Assembly: GCA_937958995.1 (NCBI GenBank)
Contig: CALGAP010000005.1
Location: forward strand, 1-64,000
Direction: 5' to 3'
DNA length: 64,000 nucleotides
Source of the DNA: an uncultured Chitinophagaceae bacterium
GTDB taxonomy: Bacteria > Bacteroidota > Bacteroidia > Chitinophagales > Chitinophagaceae
In this document: piece by piece, positions 17,619-26,511 of the stretch
Numbering within the stretch: the stretch's first letter is position 1
Layout: every line of letters starts with the position of its first letter
Made by a program: the position numbers and the translations under genes
The notes under the pieces: model-generated
What the model was told of the DNA's origin: nothing
Seen by the model: the letters and a program-made list of their open reading frames with translations, nothing else
The model's database searches: none

Positions 17619-18857
17619 TCAATAGAGCAATCTCACCTTGATGGTTTCTTTCACATCTTTCAGTAACTGGAAGGCGGTTTTAGACAATTTTCTGTCTACA
17701 TCCAGCACCACATAACCGATATCATCATTGGTTTTCAGGTACTGGGCGAGGATATTTATATTATTTTTTGAAAGCTGCGTATTAATAGCTGAAAGTACGC
17801 CGGGAACATTTTTATGAATATGCAGTATGCGATGGGTGCCTTCCTGCGGCGGCAGACTGAGAGGCGGCACGGTATGGGAACCGATGGTCATGCCCATTTC
17901 GAGGAACTGGAACAACTTACTGCTCACATCTTCGCCGATATTCTGCTGCGCTTCTTCGGTGCTGCCCCCGATATGGGGCGTGAGTATCACATTAGGCAAA
18001 CCCTGCAGTGGCGTGGTAAAGCGGTCACCATTTTTTTCGGGCTCCCAGGGGAAAACATCTATGGCGGCGCCCGAAATATGTCCATCCTGTATGTACCTGC
18101 TCAGCGAATCAAGGTCCACCACTTCGCCGCGAGCGTAATTGATGAGTATGCTTCCTTTCCTGAAAAGCTTCAGTGTGTTTTTATTGATCATGTTCTTGGT
18201 GGCCGGAGTATCAGGTACGTGCAGGGTAACGATATCGGCCTGGCTCACCACGTCTTTGATCGATGATTTGGCAACGGCATTACCAAGGGGAAGTCTTTTT
18301 ACTATATCATAAAAGATCACCTTCATGCCCATGGCTTCTGCCAGTATGCTTACCTGTGATCCGATATTGCCATAACCAATAATGCCGAGCGTTTTTCCTC
18401 TCAGTTCATAACTGCCTTTTGCTTCCTTGAGCCAAATACCTTCATGAGCAGCTTTGTTTTTATCGGGAATGCGGCGTATCAGCATGATAGAAAGACCAAT
18501 CACCAGTTCGGCCACCGAGCGGGTATTGCTGTACGGCGCATTAAATACCACTACTCCCCTTTGTGTAGCAGCTTTCAGGTCGACCTGGTTCACACCAATA
18601 CAAAAACAACCTATCGCCTGCAGTTTCTTAGCAGCTTCCAGTACCCGGCTGGTTATCTGGGTTTTCGACCTGATGCCCAACAAATGAACATCTTTTACTG
18701 CTTCTATCAGCTGATCCTCACTCAACGCACCATTCAGCTTCTTTACCGAGGCATAACCATTATCCTTAAAGAACTTTACCGCCGTGTCGCTTATATTTTC
18801 CAGAAAGAGAATATTAACTTTTTCCTTGGGATAACTGGTATTTTTTTTATCACTCAT
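17619..18857 (-). CDS. serA: D-3-phosphoglycerate dehydrogenase with C-terminal ACT domain
   Basis: A 412-residue enzyme for the first step of serine synthesis, oxidising 3-phosphoglycerate with NAD. The Rossmann motif GIIGYGNIGSQV, the catalytic Arg in NYARGEVVD, the Glu region and the His in LTPHIGGSTEEAQ are present. The last 75 residues form an ACT domain (VPGVLSAINTQLSKNNINI), the usual serine-feedback site in the E. coli-like form. The gene stands alone. Confidence 0.92.
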   Translation of the reverse strand: MSDKKNTSYPKEKVNILFLENISDTAVKFFKDNGYASVKKLNGALSEDQLIEAVKDVHLLGIRSKTQITSRVLEAAKKLQAIGCFCIGVNQVDLKAATQRGVVVFNAPYSNTRSVAELVIGLSIMLIRRIPDKNKAAHEGIWLKEAKGSYELRGKTLGIIGYGNIGSQVSILAEAMGMKVIFYDIVKRLPLGNAVAKSSIKDVVSQADIVTLHVPDTPATKNMINKNTLKLFRKGSILINYARGEVVDLDSLSRYIQDGHISGAAIDVFPWEPEKNGDRFTTPLQGLPNVILTPHIGGSTEEAQQNIGEDVSSKLFQFLEMGMTIGSHTVPPLSLPPQEGTHRILHIHKNVPGVLSAINTQLSKNNINILAQYLKTNDDIGYVVLDVDRKLSKTAFQLLKDVKETIKVRLLY

Positions 18858-18908
18858 AATGATGGCCCTTCTTTTGCGTTATATTTTAGGATTGCAAAGA
18901 TAAACCAC

Positions 18909-18944
18909 GGATTATATGGATTACACAGATTACGCAGATTATCA
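18909..18944. repeat. 9-bp tandem repeat, four degenerate copies
   Basis: Four nonamers in a row, GGATTATAT, GGATTACAC, AGATTACGC and AGATTATCA, lie just upstream of serA. GATTACAC/AGATTACG-type stretches look like a low-complexity genomic repeat. No binding protein can be named. Confidence 0.55.
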
Positions 18945-19085
18945 ACATTGTGAATAAATGGCGGCTGTGTGGTGTATTCTGTAAGGGTTCGTTGCAAAGA
19001 ATGGAAACCAGTGAATCAAACGAGCGTTAGTTATCCCTAGCTTGTGTAAATTAGCGGATTACTAACCGATTAAATTAATCTCCTT

Positions 19086-20372
19086 GTGAAAAACGCTATC
19101 AGTTGCACACTGTTCGGCATACTCTTGTTATTATTCATAGGCTGTACCCAGAATAATAAAAAAACCGCTACCCAACTCGCCTCGGCAGGTCCGGAACTGC
19201 TATCCGCCTCTCATTCAAAAATTCCTCCCCAGGAATTGTCCTACTACCTCACCAGGGTAAAGAGCAGTCTCGATTCCATGTTCAGGCGCACGCGCTTAAA
19301 CGGAAGTGTGCTGGTGGCCAAGCACGGGCAGATTATCTACGAAACATACAACGGCTACTGGAATCCCCGCGATACAAAGAACAGCGATACCATTACTCCT
19401 TCCACTCCTTTTCACCTGGCTTCGATATCGAAGACATTTACCGGCATGGCCATCCTCAAATTGCATGAGCAGGGATTTTTGGATATTGATGACTCTGTTA
19501 GTAAGTACCTCAATAAATTTCCCTGCGAAGGCGTGACCATCCGCACATTACTTAATCATCGCAGCGGTATTCCGAAGTATGACCATTACATGGAAAACAT
19601 GGGGTGGGATAAAAGAAAACTGGTAACTAACCAGGACGTGCTCGATTTCCTCATCGCGCGTCATAAAGAAATTCCCATCAGCAGACCCGACCGCGCGTTC
19701 AGTTACAGCAACACGAACTACGCATTACTCGCGCTCATCATCGAAAAGGTAAGCGGTATGACCTATGCCCAGTATCTGAAGCACGCTTTCTTCGATCCGC
19801 TGGGCATGAAAGACACTTATGTGTTTACGCTGGCCGATAGCGCGCGCGCGCTTCCCTCTTACTACTACAACGGGCGCCCCTACAAATTCGATTACCTGGA
19901 CCTGGTGTACGGCGATAAGAATATTTACAGCACTGTTCGCGACCTGCTGAAATGGGACCAGGCATTGCGCAGCGATACTATGTTTAAATCGCAAACGCTC
20001 GAAGCGGCTTATATGCCTTACAGCTTTGAAAAGCCCGGCACACACAACTATGGTCTTGGATGGCGCATGTATTGTTTGAAGAATGGGAAGAAATTGATTT
20101 ATCACAATGGCTGGTGGCATGGCAACCGCACCGCTTACTACCGCCTGCTTGATGAAGATGTGACCATCATTGCGCTTTGTAATAACGATGCCAAAAGAAT
20201 TTATAATGTAAAAGAAATGGCCGACATCTTCGGCGACTACATGCAAAAGCGCGACCAGGCAGATGAGGGCGATCTTACTATCAAACGCTCCACTCGCAAG
20301 CGCCATATTGCCACGGTTTCTTCCAACAAAAAGAAAAGCTTCAATGCCAGTCTTGCCGCAGCAAAAAAGTAA
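19086..20372 (+). CDS. serine hydrolase, class C beta-lactamase/penicillin-binding-protein family, lipoprotein
   Basis: A 428-residue exported protein starting at a GTG. The signal LFGILLLLFIGC gives a lipobox Cys at residue 20. The active-site Ser-x-x-Lys is ASISKTFTG, the Tyr-x-Asn is SYSNTNYALL, and a HNGWWHG segment stands for the third motif. This family includes D-aminopeptidases, esterases and AmpC-like enzymes; the substrate is not predictable. The C-terminus is Lys/Ser-rich and low in complexity. Confidence 0.85.
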   Translation: MKNAISCTLFGILLLLFIGCTQNNKKTATQLASAGPELLSASHSKIPPQELSYYLTRVKSSLDSMFRRTRLNGSVLVAKHGQIIYETYNGYWNPRDTKNSDTITPSTPFHLASISKTFTGMAILKLHEQGFLDIDDSVSKYLNKFPCEGVTIRTLLNHRSGIPKYDHYMENMGWDKRKLVTNQDVLDFLIARHKEIPISRPDRAFSYSNTNYALLALIIEKVSGMTYAQYLKHAFFDPLGMKDTYVFTLADSARALPSYYYNGRPYKFDYLDLVYGDKNIYSTVRDLLKWDQALRSDTMFKSQTLEAAYMPYSFEKPGTHNYGLGWRMYCLKNGKKLIYHNGWWHGNRTAYYRLLDEDVTIIALCNNDAKRIYNVKEMADIFGDYMQKRDQADEGDLTIKRSTRKRHIATVSSNKKKSFNASLAAAKK

Positions 20373-20384
20373 TTAATTTTCCGT

Positions 20385-21887
20385 ATGCAAATTTTTGCAA
20401 CGGAAAAGATAAGGGCATGGGATGAATACACCATTCAACACGAGCCCATCGCCTCTATCGACCTGATGGAAAGGGCGGCTACAGCCTGTTTTGACTGGAT
20501 TACACAACAAGGTTTTCAAAACAAAAGTTTTTCTGTTTACTGTGCCAAAGGCAATAATGGCGGCGATGGACTGGCTATTGCGCGCATGTTATCGCAAGCC
20601 GGTCACCGGGTGGCGGTGAATATTATTGAATTTGGTCATAAAGGCACCGAAGATTTTCAAACCAACCTGGCGCGACTACATGAAACGCCTGCAGAAATAA
20701 AATTTATCTCGGCGGAAAATGCCATCAACCCTCCCCCACCCGGCGATATACTGATCGATGCATTATATGGTTCGGGACTGAACCGGCCATTGGATGGACT
20801 ATCGGCCCGATTGGTAGCACAAATAAATGAATCGGGACAGCCCGTTATTGCCATTGATATACCCAGCGGCTTATTTGTTGACCGCAGTTCGCGGGGCAAT
20901 ACCATTGTGAAAGCCACGCACACGCTCACCTTTCAGTGTTATAAACCGGCCTTGCTTTTACCGGAAAATGCCGAATACTTCGGCGAGGTGCACGTGCTGG
21001 ACATTGGTCTGCATCCGGGATTCCTGGAAAATAACTCCTCCAACCTGCGTTGGATAGATGCAGCCATGGTGCAATCGATTCTGAGACCAAGGAAAAAATT
21101 TTCTCATAAAGGCGATTTTGGTCATGCCGCGCTGGCTGCAGGTAGTACCGGTATGATGGGCGCTGCCATACTTTGCGCGCGCGCATGCCTGCGAAGCGGC
21201 GTTGGTAAACTAACGGTTCACATACCATCATCTGCCATCAGCATTATGCAGACGGCCGTGCCGGAGGCGATGTGCAAGGTGGAGGAAGGCACGGGTTATA
21301 TCACCGCATTTTCTTCCCCGGAAAAATACCAGGCCATCGGCATCGGCCCGGGATTGGGACAACATGATCTGCATGCGGCATTGATGGAATATATTTTCCA
21401 GCACTATCACCGACCGTTGGTGATAGATGCTGACGGACTGAATGTATTGGCCAAACACAACTGGCTGCTGAATAAGATTCCAAACAATTCTATCCTTACT
21501 CCGCATCCCAAAGAATTTGAAAGGCTGTTCGGGAAAACGGGCGACGATTTTCAGCGGCTTGCGCTGGCCTTGGAAAAGGCGGCCTTTCACAAAATCATCA
21601 TCGTTCTGAAAGGACATTTCAGTTTTATTGCCACACCAGAAGGCATAGGCTATTTCAACAGTACCGGCAATGCGGGCATGGCAACGGGCGGCACAGGCGA
21701 TGTGCTGACAGGAATCCTTACCGCGTTGATAGCACAAGGTTATGATCCGAGAGAGGCGGCTGTAGCGGGCACGCATATCCATGGGCTGGCAGGCGACATG
21801 GCGGCCAGCATGATATCGCCGGAAGCAATGGTGGCCTCGGATATAGTGGACTACCTGGGAGCAGCTTTTAGCCAACTGGTACACTGA
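20385..21887 (+). CDS. nnrDE: bifunctional NAD(P)HX epimerase/dehydratase
   Basis: A 500-residue fusion that repairs hydrated NADH and NADPH. The N-terminal half (about 1-215) is the YjeF-type epimerase with AKGNNGGDGLAIARML and the IDALYGSG region. The C-terminal half (about 225-500) is the ADP-dependent dehydratase with the HKGDFGHAALAAGSTGM nucleotide site and the TGNAGMATGGTGDVLTGI motif. It begins 12 bp after the serine hydrolase stop, so they are probably co-transcribed. Confidence 0.92.
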   Translation: MQIFATEKIRAWDEYTIQHEPIASIDLMERAATACFDWITQQGFQNKSFSVYCAKGNNGGDGLAIARMLSQAGHRVAVNIIEFGHKGTEDFQTNLARLHETPAEIKFISAENAINPPPPGDILIDALYGSGLNRPLDGLSARLVAQINESGQPVIAIDIPSGLFVDRSSRGNTIVKATHTLTFQCYKPALLLPENAEYFGEVHVLDIGLHPGFLENNSSNLRWIDAAMVQSILRPRKKFSHKGDFGHAALAAGSTGMMGAAILCARACLRSGVGKLTVHIPSSAISIMQTAVPEAMCKVEEGTGYITAFSSPEKYQAIGIGPGLGQHDLHAALMEYIFQHYHRPLVIDADGLNVLAKHNWLLNKIPNNSILTPHPKEFERLFGKTGDDFQRLALALEKAAFHKIIIVLKGHFSFIATPEGIGYFNSTGNAGMATGGTGDVLTGILTALIAQGYDPREAAVAGTHIHGLAGDMAASMISPEAMVASDIVDYLGAAFSQLVH

Positions 21888-22039
21888 TTATAACGTAATA
21901 ATCATTTGGTAGCTGCGTGCAAGTTATTTTCCGGAAATTTGCCGGAACCAGCTACATTCGCTTTCTCTATTTTCCGCACCCCGTGGAAGTCCATCAACAC
22001 TATCCTTCCAGAAGACTTAAACTTAAAATCTGCCTTCAT

Positions 22040-24466
22040 ATGACAAATCTCTACAAAGCCTTTTCAACAACCTTACTGTCTCTTTTTGTGCTTGCCGGAA
22101 TGCAGTCGCTGCATGCTCAGTCGGTTTTTACTGTAACCACTACGGCCGATGCAGGCGCCGGCTCTCTGCGGCAGGCAATCCTTGATGCCAACGCTGATCC
22201 CGATTCAAGTATTATTCAATTTGATCTGGGTGCGGGTGCCGGTCCTTATGTTATCAGCCTTGCAACCAACCTCCCGGCCATTACTTCTCCCCTATTCATT
22301 AATGGCTATTCGCAGGACGGAGCCACCCCGGGGCCTATTGCATCGAGAGTGATAGCGGTAGAAATTGACGGTTCCGGAATAGCTGCGGTTCCCGGTGAAG
22401 ACGTGCTTACTATAATTTCAGATAATGTAGCTATAGCAGGTCTTGCTATTTACAGTTGTCCCTCTTACGCTATTTCGATAGGACCCGGACGCACAGGTAT
22501 TCATATCTGGGGAAATTTCATAGGAACCGATGCCACCGGCACCGCTGCCGGTCTCGGTAACGAAGGCGGAATTATTTCTGCCCTGGGCGCCAACCCGGGC
22601 GGTGAAAACAACTACATCACCGTCGGCACCAACGGCGACGGCGTAGACGATGCCAATGAAGGCAACCTGATTGTTGCCAGCAATGGTTTTGGAACATCCG
22701 GTTTTGGGGTGGTATTCTGGCGCACACAAAACTCAATCATCGCAGGCAATATTATTGGACTTGATAAGAATGGTGAGGCTGCTGCAAACTTTGGTCATTC
22801 CCGCGACGGTATACTGGTGACCGTAGGCGCTGCCAACTGTGTGATAGGTACCAATGGCGATGGTGTGAGCGACGATCTCGAAGGCAACCTGATCGGCCAA
22901 AATGGTGAGAATGGTATCACCAACGCGGGCCTTTCTCCGAACAATATTATTGCCGGCAACAGAATTGGTGTAGATGCAAATGATAACCCTGCCGGCAACG
23001 GGTTGTTTGGCATTAGTGTGCTAAACAGCTCCGATGTGCGTATAGGTACCAATGGCGACGGCACATCAGATGACCTGGAAGTTAATGTGATTGGAAGCAA
23101 CGGCAGTGGTGGTATAGCGATCATCACTGAAGATTTCTTTGGCTTCAACGCCAACAGCAGCAGCAACACCATTGCCGGTAATTACATCGGCACCAATGCC
23201 AATTCAGACGCACTCGGGAATAATGGTCCCGGTATCTTGTTGCGTTCTGCGCTGGTGGGCGCCGACGTTACAAACAATATCATAGGATCCAACTTTGACG
23301 GCAACGGTGATGAAGCGGAAGGAAATGTGATTGCCAACAATACCAAGGGTATCGTTATACAGCAGGTGGCGGGCGTCACCACAGCCAATAAAATTTCACG
23401 CAACAGCATCTACAACAACGCACAGTTGGGTATCGACATTGATGACGATGGTGTCACCGTTAACGATGATGGCGATTTGGATGATGGCGCCAATGATTTG
23501 CTGAACGCTCCTGTGCTGGTATCGACGCAGATCCAGGGTGGCAACCTCACCGTAACTGGTTTTACCCGCCCCGGCTCGGTAGTTGAATTTTATATTGCCG
23601 ATGCAGGTACCAATCCAGATCCTTTGCCCGGCGGATTTACCAAAAACTTCGGCGAAGGCCAGGTGTATTTGTTCCGTGGCCAGGACGATGCCACTCTCGA
23701 TGGTATTGCCGATGATGACCTGACCACCGGCGTTTATGAAGGTTCTATGGAAGGCACCGGCGCAGGCGGTACGCGCACTGAAAACAGGTTTAGCTTTTCC
23801 ATACCGCTTTCCTCTTTACCCACTACTGTTGGTGCAGGCACACGCATCACCGCGCTGGCCTATTTCAACGCCAGCGGACCGGGCAGCACTTCTGAATTCT
23901 CGGGTAATGTAAACGCCAGCGCACTGCCGGTAACGCTCACTTCTTTCAAAGGCAGGCTGAATGGCGGTAAAGCCGAACTGACCTGGACCACCACCGACGA
24001 AAAAGACAATAGCCACTTTGATATAGAACGCAGCGATAACGGACAGGCCTACACTAAAGTAGGTTCCGTGAAAGGGAATGGTGGTATCAGCAATACCTAT
24101 TATTTCACCGACAACGGTCCATTGCCCTCAGTCATCTTCTACCGCCTCAAACAGGTTGATCTGGATGGCAGAGCCACTTACAGCAACACGCTCGTGCTGC
24201 GCAACAACCTGGGCACTATCACAGCCAAGGTATCGCCCAGTCCGTTCCAGGGCTTTATCAACGTCACCTATCAACTTACCAAAGAAGAAAACATCCGCAT
24301 CCGCCTCATCGATCCGTTGGGCCGCATCGTGAAGACTTACTCAACCCGCGGTGGCGCCGGTGTTAACACCATCAATCTCGATGGTCTTGACCATTTGCCA
24401 AAAGGAATCTATATGATCGAACTGCTGGGTGAAAGCGTGATGTTCAGGCAAAAACTCGTGAAATAG
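22040..24466 (+). CDS. secreted right-handed beta-helix protein with T9SS sorting domain
   Basis: An 808-residue extracellular protein. A signal peptide (residues 1-28, ending SLHAQ) is followed by the TTTADAGAGSLRQAILDANA opening common in beta-helix proteins of this phylum, and by parallel beta-helix rungs to about residue 480. Four rungs carry a loop of the form GTNGDGxxDDxEGN. A region about 490-620 looks like beta-sandwich. The last 80 residues are a type IX sorting domain (VSPSPFQGFINVTYQL, GIYMIELLG). I start at 22040, where a proper signal peptide begins. Surface attachment or secretion is inferred; the ligand is unknown. Confidence 0.82.
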   Translation: MTNLYKAFSTTLLSLFVLAGMQSLHAQSVFTVTTTADAGAGSLRQAILDANADPDSSIIQFDLGAGAGPYVISLATNLPAITSPLFINGYSQDGATPGPIASRVIAVEIDGSGIAAVPGEDVLTIISDNVAIAGLAIYSCPSYAISIGPGRTGIHIWGNFIGTDATGTAAGLGNEGGIISALGANPGGENNYITVGTNGDGVDDANEGNLIVASNGFGTSGFGVVFWRTQNSIIAGNIIGLDKNGEAAANFGHSRDGILVTVGAANCVIGTNGDGVSDDLEGNLIGQNGENGITNAGLSPNNIIAGNRIGVDANDNPAGNGLFGISVLNSSDVRIGTNGDGTSDDLEVNVIGSNGSGGIAIITEDFFGFNANSSSNTIAGNYIGTNANSDALGNNGPGILLRSALVGADVTNNIIGSNFDGNGDEAEGNVIANNTKGIVIQQVAGVTTANKISRNSIYNNAQLGIDIDDDGVTVNDDGDLDDGANDLLNAPVLVSTQIQGGNLTVTGFTRPGSVVEFYIADAGTNPDPLPGGFTKNFGEGQVYLFRGQDDATLDGIADDDLTTGVYEGSMEGTGAGGTRTENRFSFSIPLSSLPTTVGAGTRITALAYFNASGPGSTSEFSGNVNASALPVTLTSFKGRLNGGKAELTWTTTDEKDNSHFDIERSDNGQAYTKVGSVKGNGGISNTYYFTDNGPLPSVIFYRLKQVDLDGRATYSNTLVLRNNLGTITAKVSPSPFQGFINVTYQLTKEENIRIRLIDPLGRIVKTYSTRGGAGVNTINLDGLDHLPKGIYMIELLGESVMFRQKLVK

Positions 24467-24527
24467 AAGATTGAAGATTGATTTTACAAAAAATACGCAG
24501 GGCAGCCCCTGCTAATACCTGACATTC

Positions 24528-25031
24528 ATGAATACACTTACCCCAACTGTTTCCGTACTATCGGCCATGATTACGCCAGTGGTGCTGATACTGGCCAGCG
24601 GGCAGTTGATTTTAACCACCTCGCAGCGACTGAGTCGCGTGGTAGAGCGTACCCGGAAATTGCTGGACTGGATCAAGGAACTGGTAAAGCTAAACGCCAC
24701 CGAAACGTCGATCGAAAACGAGGTAAAGGTTTTGTTTGATCAACTGCATACCAATACGCGGCGGGCACTCCTGCTTACCCGGGCCATGAGCGTGCTGTAT
24801 GTTACCCTCAGCATTTTTGTAGCCACCAGCATCAGTATAGGCGTACTGGATATCTCCGAGGCAAGATACACATGGATACCCGTGGCACTGGGTATTGTAG
24901 GGGCTGGTCTGTTGTTTTATGCAAGCATATTGCTGATTAAAGAATCGCGGCTGGCGCTGTCGGCAGTGAACACCGAGATGGACAGCGCGATCAGGTTTGT
25001 GTACAACAAGTATCCAAATCTGAAGAAGTAA
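24528..25031 (+). CDS. DUF2721 family membrane protein
   Basis: A 167-residue protein with three predicted spans (residues about 8-28, 85-108 and 118-140) and a cytoplasmic basic/acidic stretch between the first two (SQRLSRVVERTRKLLDWIKE). That layout is the DUF2721 family, whose function is unknown. It stands alone between the beta-helix protein and the oxidoreductase. Confidence 0.75.
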   Translation: MNTLTPTVSVLSAMITPVVLILASGQLILTTSQRLSRVVERTRKLLDWIKELVKLNATETSIENEVKVLFDQLHTNTRRALLLTRAMSVLYVTLSIFVATSISIGVLDISEARYTWIPVALGIVGAGLLFYASILLIKESRLALSAVNTEMDSAIRFVYNKYPNLKK

Positions 25032-25094
25032 TTACCCTGTCCGCACCTACCCGTTGGGGCATAATTTTTTTAGCTGTGCTTCCAAACGGAAACT

Positions 25095-26144
25095 ATGTCG
25101 CAACATAAACGCTATAAGAACCGCCCGCTCGGCATCGCCCTGCTGGGTTTGGGTGAATACGCCGGCGCGGAGCTGGCGCCTGCCTTACAAGAGACAAAAC
25201 ACTGCAAGCTCGCGGCCATCATCAGTGATGAACCCGATAAGATGGAGGAATGGAGAAAAACGTATGGACTGAGTGAAAAGAACTGCTATACCTATGAACA
25301 ATTTGGAAGAATAAGAGACAACTCATCGATCGATATCGTATATGTGGTGCTGCCCAATACCATGCACGAAGAATATGTGATTCGGGCGGCCAAGGCGGGC
25401 AAACACGTTATCTGCGAAAAGCCTATGGCCACCACCATCGAAGACTGCCAGCGCATGATTGAGGTGTGCCGTGAAGAAGGGGTGCAGCTTTCCATGGGCT
25501 ACCGCCTGCACTTCGATCCTTTCAACCAGGAGATGATGCGGTTGGGACAAAACAAGGTGTTTGGCGCCGTAAAAAAGATCATCGCCCGCAATAGTATGAA
25601 GGTAGGCGATGCCAACCAGTGGCGGCTCGATCGTGAACGCGCCGGCGGCGGCCCGCTCATGAACAATGGCGTGTACTGCGTGCAGGGCGCGCAATATGTG
25701 CTGGGTGAAATGCCGCTTGCCGTAACCGCCAGTTTTCTTCCCAAAACAGACCCCGAAAAATTCGATGAAGTGGAAGAAGGCATACGCTGGACCATGGAGT
25801 TTCCCAGCGGCGCTTTTGCCGAATGCGAGACCAGCTACAGCAAAGATGAAAGCCTGCTGCGCGCCGAGGCCGAACATGGCTGGTTTGAAATAAATCCCGC
25901 TTACGAATACGAAGCACTGAAAGGCATGACTTCTGAAGGGCCCATGCAGTTTGATGCCATCAACCAGCAGGCTGCCCAGATGGACGATTTTGCGCTTTGC
26001 ATTAGAGAAGGCCGGGAGAGCCGGGTACCCGGCGAAATGGGTCTGCGCGACGTGGAGATCATGATTGCGATCTATGAATCGGCTAAGTCAGGGCAGCGCA
26101 TTGAATTGCACCTGGAAGAGTTTCAAAGCCTGGTAGAGAAATAA
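25095..26144 (+). CDS. Gfo/Idh/MocA family oxidoreductase (sugar dehydrogenase-like)
   Basis: A 349-residue NAD(P)-dependent enzyme. The nucleotide fold begins at PLGIALLGLGEYAGAELAPA; the family EKP motif is ICEKPMATT, with the conserved Lys. A C-terminal sheet domain follows (GGGPLMNNGVYCVQGAQY). It resembles glucose-fructose oxidoreductase-type members and has no export signal. The next plus-strand gene is a sugar-acid dehydratase, 367 bp on, so a joint role in sugar oxidation is possible but not shown. Confidence 0.85.
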   Translation: MSQHKRYKNRPLGIALLGLGEYAGAELAPALQETKHCKLAAIISDEPDKMEEWRKTYGLSEKNCYTYEQFGRIRDNSSIDIVYVVLPNTMHEEYVIRAAKAGKHVICEKPMATTIEDCQRMIEVCREEGVQLSMGYRLHFDPFNQEMMRLGQNKVFGAVKKIIARNSMKVGDANQWRLDRERAGGGPLMNNGVYCVQGAQYVLGEMPLAVTASFLPKTDPEKFDEVEEGIRWTMEFPSGAFAECETSYSKDESLLRAEAEHGWFEINPAYEYEALKGMTSEGPMQFDAINQQAAQMDDFALCIREGRESRVPGEMGLRDVEIMIAIYESAKSGQRIELHLEEFQSLVEK

Positions 26145-26511
26145 TTATTTATTCTACTCCTCCTCTCTATATTCCCCATCCTCCTGTGCCACCAGCTGGC
26201 CAGCGCCGGGCCCGTTATGTTCATAAAAGGACCGAATATGACGGGTGCCAGGCCTACCGTGGCCAGTTTGCCCATCTCTTTTGCCAGTCCGGAGGCGAGG
26301 CCGTGGCCAGCGAAACCGTGGCGAAAACAGGGTGGTTCGCTTATTCATTCAATATCGGGTTGCGTGGTTGTTGCATAGTAGTTGCATAAAAACGGGACGT
26401 CAGATTTTCAAAAATTTTGAATTCGCAAACGTTCCCGCCCTATTCTTGACTAATTGGTTATCCGAAACTGAAATTTATTTCTGTTATTTGTATTTACAAT
26501 TTTTAACCTGA
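26145..26511. other. 367-bp intergenic region with a possible leftward remnant
   Basis: No confident gene. On the minus strand one frame (about 26338-26147) has no good start but encodes a hydrophobic run (LATVGLAPVIFGPFMNITG, then PALASWWHRR) that could be a small membrane peptide or a gene scrap. The right-hand part must carry the promoter of the dehydratase gene. Confidence 0.35.
26454..26483 (+). promoter_or_regulatory. candidate Bacteroidota sigma-ABfr-type promoter
   Basis: A TTG at 26454-26456 and TATTTCTG at 26476-26483 are separated by 19 bp, close to the TTTG / TAnnTTTG pattern used by the Bacteroidota primary sigma factor, with one mismatch in the second box. The ATG of the dehydratase lies 28 bp further on. 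Such matches occur by chance. Confidence 0.3.
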
